Assembly (NCBI RefSeq): GCF_000812875.1
Contig: NZ_JSYK01000003.1
Coordinates: 186,001-250,000 of the forward strand
Origin: Kaistella solincola
GTDB lineage: Bacteria; Bacteroidota; Bacteroidia; Flavobacteriales; Weeksellaceae
Direction of reading: 5' to 3'
Length of the DNA stretch: 64,000 nucleotides
Part shown: positions 1 to 8,783 of the stretch, in pieces
Position numbering within the stretch: the stretch's first letter is position 1
Layout: each line of letters opens with the position of its first letter
Program-made: the position numbers and the translations under genes
Notes under the pieces: model-generated
The model's input: the letters and a program-made list of their open reading frames with translations, nothing else
The model's database searches: none
What the model was told of the DNA's origin: nothing

Positions 1-156
1 GCCTACAAATGCGACAATTATTACAATAAAGAATCAGAAGGTGGTGTAATTTACAGCGATGAAGAATTGAATATCGACTGGAAATTACCTCAGGCAGATA
101 TCGTGCTTTCAGACAAAGATAAAATTCAACCTATCTTTGCAGCGCGAAATTTTTAG
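1..156 (+). CDS. rfbC: dTDP-4-dehydrorhamnose 3,5-epimerase, C-terminal part only
   Basis: The window begins inside this gene and only the last 51 codons are present, ending at TAG. The visible tail carries YKCDNYYNKESEGGV and ends QPIFAARNF, which matches the C-terminal region of RmlC, the enzyme that epimerises dTDP-4-keto-6-deoxyglucose at C3 and C5 on the way to dTDP-rhamnose. It lies 10 nt before rmlB and in the same direction, so the pathway context supports the call. The catalytic His and Asp would lie upstream and cannot be seen. rmlD is not in the window. Confidence 0.85.
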   Translation, partial: AYKCDNYYNKESEGGVIYSDEELNIDWKLPQADIVLSDKDKIQPIFAARNF

Positions 157-166
157 AATTACAATT

Positions 167-1246
167 ATGAAAAATATAATTATTACCGGTGGCGCCGGCT
201 TTATTGGATCTCACGTCGTGCGTGAATTTGTGAAAAATCACCCCGAAACACGCATTATAAATTTGGACGCGTTAACCTACGCCGGAAATCTGGAGAATTT
301 AAAAGACATCGAAAACGAACCCAATTACGTTTTCGAAAAAGCCGACATCACCAATGTTGAGGAATTACGCAGTGTTTTCGAGAAATATAATCCCGACGCA
401 ATCGTGCATTTAGCGGCTGAAAGTCACGTGGATCGAAGCATTACAGACCCGAACGCTTTTATCAATACCAATGTAATCGGCACCGCGAACTTATTGAATT
501 TAGCCCGCGAATTCTGGACTTTAAATCCCGATCATCAACACGGAAATTTCCCTGATGAAACGCGAAAAAATTTATTCTATCACGTCTCAACTGATGAGGT
601 TTACGGAAGTTTAGGTGAAACCGGCTTTTTCCTGGAAACTACCGCGTATGATCCCCAATCACCATATTCTGCGAGCAAAGCAGCTTCCGACCATTTGGTG
701 CGCGCGTATGGTAACACGTATGGAATGCCTTTCATTTTGTCAAACTGTTCAAATAACTACGGACCGAATCATTTCCCGGAAAAATTAATTCCGCTTTGTA
801 TTTCAAATATCATCAATGAAAAGCCGCTTCCAATCTACGGTGACGGAAAATACACGCGCGACTGGCTCTACGTAATCGATCACGCCAAAGCAATTCATCA
901 GATATTTTATGAAGCAAAAACCGGTGAGACCTATAACATCGGTGGTTTTAATGAATGGCAGAACATTGATTTGGTGAAAGAACTCATCAAGCAAATGGAT
1001 GAAAAACTTGGCAAACCAGCCGGATATTCTGAAAAATTGATCACTTACGTGAAAGACCGTCCGGGACATGACAAGCGTTACGCCATTGATGCTACGAAAT
1101 TAAACCGCGATTTGGGCTGGAAACCCAGCGTAACCTTTGAACAGGGATTAGGAAAAACCATCGATTGGTTCCTCGAAAACAAAGAATGGCTGGACCATGT
1201 GACCAGCGGAGATTACCAGAAATATTACGAAAAGCAATACAACTAA
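167..1246 (+). CDS. rfbB: dTDP-glucose 4,6-dehydratase (RmlB)
   Basis: A short-chain dehydrogenase/epimerase-fold enzyme of 359 residues that converts dTDP-glucose to dTDP-4-keto-6-deoxyglucose in the cytoplasm. The NAD-binding motif GGAGFIGS is near residue 10, followed by [17 protein letters not shown] and the catalytic YSASKAASD (Tyr-xxx-Lys). The frame is open ten codons further upstream, but that would overlap rfbC; the ATG at 167 places the Rossmann motif at the usual distance and gives the family length. It is followed 1 nt later by rfbA, so rmlC-rmlB-rmlA looks like one transcript. Confidence 0.95.
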   Translation: MKNIIITGGAGFIGSHVVREFVKNHPETRIINLDALTYAGNLENLKDIENEPNYVFEKADITNVEELRSVFEKYNPDAIVHLAAESHVDRSITDPNAFINTNVIGTANLLNLAREFWTLNPDHQHGNFPDETRKNLFYHVSTDEVYGSLGETGFFLETTAYDPQSPYSASKAASDHLVRAYGNTYGMPFILSNCSNNYGPNHFPEKLIPLCISNIINEKPLPIYGDGKYTRDWLYVIDHAKAIHQIFYEAKTGETYNIGGFNEWQNIDLVKELIKQMDEKLGKPAGYSEKLITYVKDRPGHDKRYAIDATKLNRDLGWKPSVTFEQGLGKTIDWFLENKEWLDHVTSGDYQKYYEKQYN

Positions 1247-1247
1247 T

Positions 1248-2108
<861 letters not shown>

Positions 2109-2121
2109 AAATTAGAAAATT

Positions 2122-2151
2122 AAAAAAAAGCATCTTTTAGGTGCTTTTTTT
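2122..2151 (+). terminator. intrinsic terminator after rfbA
   Basis: Hairpin AAAAAAGCATC / GGTGCTTTTTT (one G-T wobble) with a TTTTA loop, running into a T tract 14 nt past the rfbA stop. The rest of the gap to rimO (2152-2377) is AT-rich and shows nothing else I can support. Confidence 0.8.
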
Positions 2152-2377
2152 AGTTTAAAACTTTCTGCTTAATAAGTCGTGCAGTAACTTTTGAGCATTA
2201 AACCAAACAATTTTAAAGTACCGAATTTGTGGTGCTAAACCTGGTATTAATTTTTAACCAAAGTGCTATTGATGCTTTAAATTATATTTTTAAAAAATTC
2301 CGAACTAAAACACCTGATTTTTTCAAAATTTAAAAAACAGCATGATTTATCTGAATAATTTTTCGCTTTTATATCCT

Positions 2378-2385
2378 TATCTTTG
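2378..2385 (+). promoter_or_regulatory. -7 promoter box for rimO
   Basis: TATCTTTG fits the Bacteroidota -7 consensus TAnnTTTG exactly. It ends 18 nt before the ATG at 2404 and overlaps the alternative TTG start at 2383, which argues for the ATG. No convincing -33 TTG is seen. Confidence 0.65.
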
Positions 2386-2403
2386 CGCCCAATAAATTTT
2401 ATA

Positions 2404-3705
2404 ATGCGCACAAAATCAGTCGGAAAAAAGAAAATAAATATTGTAACCTTAGGATGTTCCAAGAACGTCTATGACTCTGAAGTCCTCATGGGTCAGCTTC
2501 AGGCAAACGGAAAGGAAGTCGTTCACGAAGATAAAGGTGATATTGTGGTCATCAACACTTGTGGATTTATCGATAATGCGAAAGAAGAAAGCATCAATAC
2601 CATTTTAGAATTTGTAGAAGCTAAAAACCGCGGTGAAGTAGAAAAAGTTTTCGTAACCGGATGTCTTTCCGAACGTTATAAGCCGGATTTGGTGCGCGAA
2701 ATTCCCGATGTGGACCAATATTTCGGTACTCGCGATTTACCTCTTTTGCTAAAACAGCTCGGCGCAGATTATAAACACGAATTGGTGGGCGAACGCATGA
2801 CAACCACACCAAAACATTACGCATATCTGAAGATTGCGGAAGGTTGCGACCGACCGTGCAGCTTTTGTGCGATTCCTTTAATGCGTGGTAAAAATATTTC
2901 AACACCAATTGAAAATCTCGTCATTGAAGCTGAAAAACTGGCAAAAAAAGGCGTTAAAGAACTTATTTTAATCGCGCAGGATCTGACATATTATGGTTTG
3001 GATATTTATAAAAAACGTGCGCTTGGCGATTTGCTTCTACGTCTCGTAAAAGTGGACGGAATCGAATGGATTCGTCTGCATTACGCTTTTCCCTCAGGCT
3101 TTCCGGAAGACGTGCTGGAAATCATTAAAAATGAACCAAAGGTTTGTAATTATATTGATATCCCGTTGCAGCACATCAATTCGGACATTTTGAAAGACAT
3201 GAAACGCGGCACAACCAATGAAAAAACCAATGCTTTACTCGCGAAATTCCGCGAAAAAGTTCCCGATATGGCGATCCGCACCACGCTGATCGTTGGTTTT
3301 CCAGGCGAAACTAGAGAAAAATTCGAGGAAATGAGAGAGTGGGTGCGTGAGCAGAGATTCGACCGTTTGGGCTGTTTCACTTATTCGCACGAAGAAAATA
3401 CCACTGCATACGTTTTAGAAGACAATGTGCCTCAGGAAGAAAAAGAGGCCCGCGTGGAAGAAATTATGGAGCTACAGTCGCAGATTTCCTGGGAAAAAAA
3501 TCAGGAAAAAATCGGCAAAATTTTCCGTTGTATTTTCGACCGTAAAGAAGGAAATTATTTCGTTGGCCGGACCGAATTTGATTCGCCGGATGTAGATAAT
3601 ACCGTTTTGGTTTCTGCAAAAAATACCTATTTATCACTCGGAGAATTTGCGGATGTGAAAATTACAGCCGCCGAAGAATTCGATTTATACGGCGAACTCG
3701 TTTAA
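2404..3705 (+). CDS. rimO: ribosomal protein S12 methylthiotransferase RimO
   Basis: A 433-residue radical SAM methylthiotransferase that adds a methylthio group to an aspartate of ribosomal protein S12. Order: N-terminal UPF0004 domain (VTLGCSKNVYDSEVL with the first cluster Cys, then NTCGF and TGCLSERY), radical SAM core with CxxxCxxC in AEGCDRPCSFCAIP near residue 143, and a C-terminal TRAM domain. The SCSFCAIPLMRG context and S12-type N-terminus favour RimO over MiaB. The frame opens 21 nt earlier with TTG, but a -7 promoter box covers that codon, so I use the ATG. Monocistronic: a terminator follows. Confidence 0.95.
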   Translation: MRTKSVGKKKINIVTLGCSKNVYDSEVLMGQLQANGKEVVHEDKGDIVVINTCGFIDNAKEESINTILEFVEAKNRGEVEKVFVTGCLSERYKPDLVREIPDVDQYFGTRDLPLLLKQLGADYKHELVGERMTTTPKHYAYLKIAEGCDRPCSFCAIPLMRGKNISTPIENLVIEAEKLAKKGVKELILIAQDLTYYGLDIYKKRALGDLLLRLVKVDGIEWIRLHYAFPSGFPEDVLEIIKNEPKVCNYIDIPLQHINSDILKDMKRGTTNEKTNALLAKFREKVPDMAIRTTLIVGFPGETREKFEEMREWVREQRFDRLGCFTYSHEENTTAYVLEDNVPQEEKEARVEEIMELQSQISWEKNQEKIGKIFRCIFDRKEGNYFVGRTEFDSPDVDNTVLVSAKNTYLSLGEFADVKITAAEEFDLYGELV

Positions 3706-3759
3706 AAATTAGCAGTTAAAACGGCATTTTTTACCGATTTAGCAAAGACAAATTATATA

Positions 3760-3793
3760 AAAACACCACTGGAAATTCCGGTGGTGTTTTTTA
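3760..3793 (+). terminator. intrinsic terminator after rimO
   Basis: Nine-bp stem AAACACCAC / GTGGTGTTT with loop TGGAAATTCCG and a following T tract. It lies about 55 nt past the rimO stop. Confidence 0.85.
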
Positions 3794-3866
3794 TGCTTAA
3801 AATGCTGGAAGTCAGCATTAAATCTGTGTTTTTCGGTAGGTGCTATGCAGTGTTTAGTTAATAATA

Positions 3867-3980
3867 TTAACATTTAGACCCTGATTTTAACACAATTTAA
3901 GAATCTGTGGGAAATCGCGATACAACGGCGTTCGCGGGTATCGTTAACAAATAATTAACAATTCTTTAACGCAGTTTAAC
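3867..3980 (+). promoter_or_regulatory. six TTAAC repeats, four phased at 11, 11 and 10 bp
   Basis: TTAAC occurs at 3867, 3887, 3944, 3955, 3966 and 3976. The last four are one helical turn apart on the same face of DNA and end 10 bp before the -33 element of the rlpA-like gene. This is the arrangement expected of an activator array or a bent upstream element. Which protein, if any, binds is unknown. The 344-bp gap between rimO and the next gene otherwise holds only the rimO terminator and the promoter. Confidence 0.5.
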
Positions 3981-3990
3981 ACTTGAATAG

Positions 3991-4019
3991 TTGCGTAATT
4001 CAATTTCGGAATAAATTTG
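3991..4019 (+). promoter_or_regulatory. promoter (-33 TTG, -7 TAAATTTG) of the rlpA-like gene
   Basis: TTG at 3991-3993, 18-bp spacer, TAAATTTG at 4012-4019, a good match to the flavobacterial consensus. The predicted leader is about 25 nt. Confidence 0.7.
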
Positions 4020-4049
4020 CAGAGTCAAAACCAATAAAAATAATTCAAA

Positions 4050-4430
4050 ATGATAAAAAGAGGAATACTCCTGATCATCATGATGATTTCAACATTTGGT
4101 ATTTATTCTTTCACCAAGTTTAATGCCAATGATGCCAAAACAAGTTTTGCATCGTTCTACCATGATAAGTTTAACGGTAGAAAAACAGCCAGCGGAGAAA
4201 TTTTCAATAACCGAAAACTTACCGCAGCGCACCGCACGCTTCCTTTCGGAACACTTGTAGAAGTAACCAACCTGAGAACCGGCAAAAGTGTCGAAGTTAG
4301 AATTAACGACCGTGGACCTTTCCATTCATCCCGCTCGTTAGATCTTTCAAAAGCAGCGTTTGATTCCATAGGAAATACCGCCCGCGGTACAATGCCTGTA
4401 GAATATGAAATTATCAGTTACGATTTATAA
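4050..4430 (+). CDS. septal ring lytic transglycosylase RlpA-like (DPBB) protein
   Basis: A 126-residue exported protein: an N-terminal hydrophobic signal segment (residues 4-22, RGILLIIMMISTFGIYSF) followed by one double-psi beta-barrel domain. Diagnostic stretches are ASFYHDKFNGRKTASGE, LTAAHRTLPFGTLVEV, and INDRGPFHSSRSLDLSKAA with the catalytic-type Asp of RlpA. RlpA proteins act on peptidoglycan in the periplasm. The SPOR domain of longer RlpA is absent, so septal targeting cannot be assumed. It stands alone between its own promoter with phased TTAAC repeats and its own terminator. Confidence 0.85.
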   Translation: MIKRGILLIIMMISTFGIYSFTKFNANDAKTSFASFYHDKFNGRKTASGEIFNNRKLTAAHRTLPFGTLVEVTNLRTGKSVEVRINDRGPFHSSRSLDLSKAAFDSIGNTARGTMPVEYEIISYDL

Positions 4431-4449
4431 TCGAAATTGTAGAAATAGA

Positions 4450-4484
4450 AAGCCGCCTGGTATTGTACCGGACGGCTTTTTTTT
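4450..4484 (+). terminator. intrinsic terminator after rlpA-like gene
   Basis: Imperfect stem AGCCGCCTGG / CCGGACGGCT with loop TATTGTA, then eight T residues. Confidence 0.85.
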
Positions 4485-4501
4485 GGTGTTTTATTTTTCG
4501 G

Positions 4502-4565
4502 GCGACTTTTCCGCCCTCCGTTCCCGCTTCCGCCACGGCGGAGAGCTCCACTCAGGTCGGGTCGC
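4502..4565. repeat. intergenic hairpin element with variable core, copy 1
   Basis: Outer arms GCGAC (4502-4506) and GTCGC (4561-4565) enclose TTTTCCGCCCTCCG, a core hairpin TCCGCC/GGCGGA (4529-4542) extended by GCT/AGC with one bulged G, and CTCAGGTCGG. It aligns end to end with 12649-12722, where the arms are GCAGC/GCTGC and the core hairpin is different. Confidence 0.7.
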
Positions 4566-4582
4566 GGTGTACGCCATTTAGC

Positions 4583-4682
4583 AAAAATTTGCCGTTAAAA
4601 CAGCTAATTTTTTGCTTTTAGCTAGTTCAAGCAAAGACGAGATCAAATCAGAAAAATATGCCGTTAAAGCAGCTAATTTTTT
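4583..4682. repeat. two GCC-type short palindromes between rlpA-like gene and xth
   Basis: Copies at 4583-4612 (TTTGCCGTTAAAACAGCTAA) and 4652-4682 (TATGCCGTTAAAGCAGCTAA) of the intergenic family with consensus near TTTGCCGTTTTAGCGGCAAA, here in reverse orientation. The second runs into the xth stop codon. Confidence 0.65.
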
Positions 4683-5442
4683 AAGAAAATTCCACCATTA
4701 CAGGACAGTGGTCAGAATGCATCGCCTCTTTTAAAATAACTGCACGCGAAAGTCTTTCGCCCAAAGTGGTGGACACAAAATTATAGTCCAAACGCCAGCC
4801 TTTGTTCCGCGCCCGCGAATTCTGGCGATAACTCCACCACGAATAATGGTCCGGCTCGTCATTATAATGCCGGAAACTGTCGATCAGTTCACATTCATCA
4901 ATAAATTGCGTGAGCCATTCTCTTTCCATCGGTAAAAATCCCGAAACGTTTTTCAAACCAACCGGATTGTGAATGTCGATTTCTTTGTGGCAGATATTGA
5001 AATCGCCGCAAATCACCAGATTCGGCAGCGTTTTTTTTAGGTCTTTAATATAATTCAGAAAATCAAAACAGAACTGCATTTTAAAATCCAGCCGCTCGAT
5101 ATTTGAAGCTGACGGGACATATACGGAAATCACGGAAAATTCCTCGAAATCAGCCCGAATAATTCTACCTTCAGAATCATAATGTTCAATTCCGCAGCCG
5201 TATTCAACATGTTTTGGTTTCACCTTTGACGCGATTCCAACACCGGAATAACCTTTGCGCTGCGCGCTGTGCCAGTAGCTGTAATAACCCACTTTTTCCA
5301 GGCTTTCAATATCAATCTGGTCGTTACCGGCTTTACTTTCTTGAATGCAGATGACGTCCGGATCTGCCATTTGCAGCCAGCCCAAAAAATCTTTGGTAAA
5401 GGCGGCCCGAATTCCGTTGACGTTATAAGAGATGATTCTCAT
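4681..5442 (-). CDS. xth: exodeoxyribonuclease III
   Basis: A 253-residue endonuclease/exonuclease/phosphatase-fold protein for base excision repair (AP endonuclease and 3' to 5' exonuclease). Seen: N-terminal RIISYNVNGIRAA with the metal-site Asn, VICIQESKA with the metal Glu, YSGVGIASKV, GDFNICHKEID with the active-site Asp-x-Asn, RLDYNFVS, and C-terminal SDHCPVMVEF with the catalytic Asp-His. Length is normal. A -7 box lies 17 nt upstream of the ATG, so it is transcribed on its own. Confidence 0.93.
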   Translation of the reverse strand: MRIISYNVNGIRAAFTKDFLGWLQMADPDVICIQESKAGNDQIDIESLEKVGYYSYWHSAQRKGYSGVGIASKVKPKHVEYGCGIEHYDSEGRIIRADFEEFSVISVYVPSASNIERLDFKMQFCFDFLNYIKDLKKTLPNLVICGDFNICHKEIDIHNPVGLKNVSGFLPMEREWLTQFIDECELIDSFRHYNDEPDHYSWWSYRQNSRARNKGWRLDYNFVSTTLGERLSRAVILKEAMHSDHCPVMVEFS

Positions 5443-5459
5443 CAGATTTTTAATTTTTG

Positions 5460-5467
5460 CAAAAATA
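5460..5467 (-). promoter_or_regulatory. -7 promoter box for xth
   Basis: TATTTTTG read on the minus strand, 17 nt before the xth ATG. No clear -33 element. Confidence 0.5.
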
Positions 5468-5505
5468 CAATATGTTTATGGTTTGGTAAAAACGGCTTTT
5501 TAGGC

Positions 5506-5540
5506 AAAAAAAAGCGGGAAAAATCAAAGATTTTTCCCGC
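5506..5540 (-). terminator. intrinsic terminator of porX
   Basis: On the minus strand, an almost perfect stem GCGGGAAAAATC / GATTTTTCCCGC (5514-5540) is followed by eight T residues (5506-5513). It sits about 30 nt past the porX stop. Confidence 0.9.
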
Positions 5541-5572
5541 CTCGGAACCCAAACTAAATAAACTATGAAAAA

Positions 5573-7114
5573 CTATTTGGGCTCCATTACGCAAATCGGT
5601 ATGATGCACTCTTCCAGAGAAATGCCGCCGTGCTGATAGGTTTCTTTATAATAATTTACAAAATGGTTGTAATTTTTCGGGTAAGCCAAAAAAGTGTTGT
5701 TTTTCGCGAAAATATATTTCGAACTGAGATTTCCTTTTGGTAGAAAAAGTTTTTCCGGGTTTGAAATTGCCCAGACATCATTTTTCTCGTAGGTTAAACT
5801 TCGTCCGGTTTTATAGCGGATGTTGGTAGAAGTTTCTCGGTCGCCAACAACTTTGCTCGGTTTTTTCACGTAAATCGTTCCGTGGTCGGTGGTTAAAATC
5901 AGTTTGAAACCGCTTTCTGCAGCTGTTTTAATGATTTTCAGCAATGAAGAATTTTCAAACCAATTGTACGTCAGCGAACGGAAGGTTTTATCATCTCGAA
6001 TTAATTGATTGACAATGACATTATCGGTTTTTGCGTGCGATAAAATATCGATGAAATTGTACACAATAACGATCAAATCGTTGTTTTTATGCTGATTGAA
6101 ATCTTCCAGAATTTTCTTTTCGAAATCTGAATTTAGGATTTTCAGGTATTTCATGCTTTTTCCGGATAAGCCCAATCTTTTCATCTGATCTTCCAGAAAG
6201 TCGCGCTCGTGCTCATTTTTATTTCCTTCTTCGTTGTCATTAAACCAAAATTCCGGGAATCTTTTTTCAATTTCAGAAGGCATTAAGCCGGCGAAAAAGG
6301 AATTCCGCGCGTATTGCGTGGCGGTAGGCAAGATGCTGTAATAATAATCTTCCGAGGTTTTTTGGTAAAATTTAGTAAAAAGAGGCTCAATAACTTTCCA
6401 CTGGTCGTAACGCAAATTGTCTACCATCAGCAAAAGCACTTTTTCTTTTTCCATTTCCGGTTTCACCTTGTCTTTAAATAAAGTGTGGCTCATCATCGGT
6501 TTGTCGGAAGAGTGCAGCCAGTCTTCGTAATTATTTTCAATGAATTTAGAAAACTGAATATTGGCTTCTTCTTTTTGAGATTGCAGAAGATCCGAAAATT
6601 CACTGTCGAAAACTTTATCGAATTTTATTTCCCAGTTCAGAATTTTCTTATAATATTCTGCCCATTCCTGGTAGGTTTTCAGGTAAGAAAGCTCCATGGA
6701 TAGATTGCGGAATTCCTGCTGATATTCCAATATCGTTTTCTGTTCCACCAAAGTTTCTTCCTGAAGATTTTTTTTCAAAGACAATAAAACCTGATTGGGA
6801 TTGACGGGTTTCAGAATATAATCAGCGATTTGTGAACCAATCGCCTGTTCCATAATCAGTTCCTCTTCATTTTTGGTCACCATCACAATTTTTATGGCCG
6901 AGTCGATGTTTTTAATCATCGGGATGGCTTCCAAACCGGAAATTCCGGGCATATTTTCATCCAAAAGCGCGAGCTGAAAATTTTCTTTTTCAATCATTTC
7001 CAGCGCTTCGTTTACGTTATTTACAGGCGAAATTTGGTAGCCTTTGTTTTCTAAAAATACAATATGAGGTTTTAGTAAATCTACTTCATCATCAATCCAA
7101 ATAAGTTTTGACAT
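5573..7114 (-). CDS. porX: T9SS response regulator PorX (receiver plus PglZ domain)
   Basis: A 513-residue two-domain protein. Residues 1-120 form a CheY-like receiver with IDDE, the phospho-acceptor Asp in ALLDENMPG, and the conserved Lys in YILKPVN. The rest is a PglZ/alkaline-phosphatase-like domain with LMVDNLRYDQW, VYNFIDILSHAKTD and TTDHGTIYVKKP, whose Asp and His residues are typical of metal-dependent phosphodiesterases. This architecture is PorX, which with the kinase PorY regulates type IX secretion in Bacteroidota. The partner kinase is not in the window, but two T9SS cargo-type proteins are (26944 and 63320). Monocistronic, with its own terminator. Confidence 0.93.
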   Translation of the reverse strand: MSKLIWIDDEVDLLKPHIVFLENKGYQISPVNNVNEALEMIEKENFQLALLDENMPGISGLEAIPMIKNIDSAIKIVMVTKNEEELIMEQAIGSQIADYILKPVNPNQVLLSLKKNLQEETLVEQKTILEYQQEFRNLSMELSYLKTYQEWAEYYKKILNWEIKFDKVFDSEFSDLLQSQKEEANIQFSKFIENNYEDWLHSSDKPMMSHTLFKDKVKPEMEKEKVLLLMVDNLRYDQWKVIEPLFTKFYQKTSEDYYYSILPTATQYARNSFFAGLMPSEIEKRFPEFWFNDNEEGNKNEHERDFLEDQMKRLGLSGKSMKYLKILNSDFEKKILEDFNQHKNNDLIVIVYNFIDILSHAKTDNVIVNQLIRDDKTFRSLTYNWFENSSLLKIIKTAAESGFKLILTTDHGTIYVKKPSKVVGDRETSTNIRYKTGRSLTYEKNDVWAISNPEKLFLPKGNLSSKYIFAKNNTFLAYPKNYNHFVNYYKETYQHGGISLEECIIPICVMEPK

Positions 7115-7189
7115 ACATTTTTTTGTTTATTAATTTAAAGGAAACCGCGTAAGTCACTTATTTAAAGCAATTCGCTTTGGTCTCGCCGT

Positions 7190-7197
7190 CAAAAATA
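7190..7197 (-). promoter_or_regulatory. -7 promoter box for porX
   Basis: TATTTTTG on the minus strand, about 75 nt upstream of the porX ATG. The spacing to a TTG further upstream is short, so the assignment is tentative. Confidence 0.45.
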
Positions 7198-7262
7198 CAA
7201 CCATAAAATGCCAACTTTTCTTTAAAACCACGTTAAACTTGCGTTAATTTTTTTAAAAAATT

Positions 7263-7288
7263 CCGGCCTTTTAGCGGCTTTTTTTTGA
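7263..7288. repeat. GCC-type palindrome
   Basis: CCGGCCTTTTAGCGGC followed by eight T residues; a copy of the intergenic family with the TTTTAGC loop on the plus strand. Confidence 0.6.
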
Positions 7289-7353
7289 TTTTTATTAATG
7301 ATGACTTTATCTTTTATTAAAGCCATTAGTTAAAAGCTTCAAAAACAAATATG

Positions 7354-7361
7354 TAAATTTG
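7354..7361 (+). promoter_or_regulatory. -7 promoter box for the HD-domain gene
   Basis: TAAATTTG, a consensus match. The predicted transcript start is near 7366, so the next GCC-type palindrome lies inside the 5' leader. Confidence 0.6.
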
Positions 7362-7388
7362 TGCCGTTCCAGCGGCAAATTTTTCGCT
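7362..7388. repeat. GCC-type palindrome in a 5' leader
   Basis: GCCGTTCCAGCGGCAAATTTTT directly after the -7 box and before the ATG at 7403. The stem GCCG/CGGC is intact while the loop differs from the family (TTCCAG). Confidence 0.6.
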
Positions 7389-7402
7389 TTTGAAGGCAGC
7401 TT

Positions 7403-8614
7403 ATGACCAATAAATTTAAAATCATCAACGATCCGGTTCACGGGTTTATCAATATTCCGCACGAAATTCTTTTCGATGTTATCGAGCATCCGTATTTTCA
7501 GCGTTTGCGTAGGATTTCCCAGACAGGACTTTTAAACCTGATTTTTCCCGGCGCCACGCACACGCGTTTCCACCACGCTCTGGGCGCGATGCATCTCATG
7601 TTTACCGCGCTGGAAACTTTAAAACTGAAAGGTGTCGCGATTTCTAAAGACGAAGAAAAAGGTGCGATGTTGGCGATTTTATTGCACGACGTAGGTCACG
7701 GACCGTTCTCGCACGCGCTGGAAAATATGTTGATGGATGATTGGCATCACGAAAAACTCTCCTTATTATTAATGCGGAAAATGAATGAGGAATTTAATGG
7801 CCAGCTTTCCACTGCAATTGAAATGTTTCAGGGAAAATATCACCGCAAATTCTTCAACCAGCTTATTTCCTCGCAGCTTGATGTGGACCGTCTGGATTAT
7901 TTAAAGCGAGACAGCTTTTACACCGGTGTTTCCGAAGGTAGTGTGAATACACAGCGCATTATTTCCATGATGAATGTTTCACAGGATGAGTTGGTGATTG
8001 ATGCGAAAGGAATTTATTCCATCGAAAATTTTCTCACCGCCCGCATGTTCATGTACTGGCAGGTGTATTACCACAAAACCGCTGCAATTGCAGAATTTCT
8101 CTTGGTGAAAATTTTAGCGCGCGCAAAAGTTTTGGTTTCACAGGGTGAAAATCTGCCGGCATCGGAAAATCTGAGTTATTTCCTCAATAAAAATAAATTT
8201 GAATGCGCGACCGCCGAAGATTTACAGCGCTTCACGGAACTTGATGACAATGATGTGATTCAGGCCATGAAATTTTGGTCGAAGAATGAGGATATTATTC
8301 TTTCTTATCTGTGCAAATGTGTCATTCAGCGAAATTTTCCGCGAACCATTATTTCTTCGCAGCCTTTTTCTGCGGAATTCATACAGGAAAAAATTAATCT
8401 CACGGACGAAAAATATGGTTCTGGCGCCGGCGCTGAGTTGGTGAATCAGCTTGCGCGGCACCTTTTACCTTATAATCAGGAAGAGCAACCGATATTTCTA
8501 TTGCAGAAAAACGGTGAAAAAATCCGTTTGGACCACTCAGAAAATCAGATTCTGTCTTCGTTCATCAGCCAGCAAAACACGAAATATATTTTGGCTTTTC
8601 CGCGCGAAATTTAA
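7403..8614 (+). CDS. HD domain-containing phosphohydrolase (dGTPase/SAMHD1-like)
   Basis: A 403-residue cytoplasmic protein of the HD superfamily. Seen in order: DPVHGFINIP, QRLRRISQTGLLNLIFPGA, the metal-binding HTRFHHALG, LLHDVGHGPFSHALE with the His-Asp pair, and QLDVDRLDYLKRD with the distal Asp. This set is shared with SAMHD1 and dGTP triphosphohydrolases, so a nucleotide or (p)ppGpp-like substrate is possible; which one cannot be read from the sequence. The start ATG is 41 nt after a -7 box. It lies immediately upstream of the lipid A block in the same direction, an order I recall from other flavobacteria. Confidence 0.85.
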   Translation: MTNKFKIINDPVHGFINIPHEILFDVIEHPYFQRLRRISQTGLLNLIFPGATHTRFHHALGAMHLMFTALETLKLKGVAISKDEEKGAMLAILLHDVGHGPFSHALENMLMDDWHHEKLSLLLMRKMNEEFNGQLSTAIEMFQGKYHRKFFNQLISSQLDVDRLDYLKRDSFYTGVSEGSVNTQRIISMMNVSQDELVIDAKGIYSIENFLTARMFMYWQVYYHKTAAIAEFLLVKILARAKVLVSQGENLPASENLSYFLNKNKFECATAEDLQRFTELDDNDVIQAMKFWSKNEDIILSYLCKCVIQRNFPRTIISSQPFSAEFIQEKINLTDEKYGSGAGAELVNQLARHLLPYNQEEQPIFLLQKNGEKIRLDHSENQILSSFISQQNTKYILAFPREI

Positions 8615-8621
8615 TTTAGAA

Positions 8622-8660
8622 AAATTCGGTGCTTTAAGGGCAAATTTTTTCACTTTTTAG
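8622..8660. repeat. degenerate GCC-type palindrome
   Basis: ATTCGGTGCTTTAAGGGCAAATTTTTT 8 nt after the HD gene stop. Only the right arm GGGCAAATTTTTT is well kept. Confidence 0.4.
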
Positions 8661-8769
8661 CGCTAACCATTTGGTGTCATAGATTTTTCACGTAATTTAT
8701 TTGACTATAATCGCCTCCGCTGGAAATCCATAAAAATCATAAAAAGATATAAAATATTTCATAATTTCC

Positions 8770-8777
8770 TATCTTTG
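8770..8777 (+). promoter_or_regulatory. -7 promoter box for lpxD, leaderless spacing
   Basis: TATCTTTG ends 6 nt before the lpxD ATG at 8784, so the expected transcript start is at or within a base or two of the start codon. Confidence 0.65.
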
Positions 8778-8783
8778 CCGGAT

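Noticed and set aside
137-166. Longer rfbB start
   Set aside because: Would overlap the rfbC end and place ten extra residues before the Rossmann motif.
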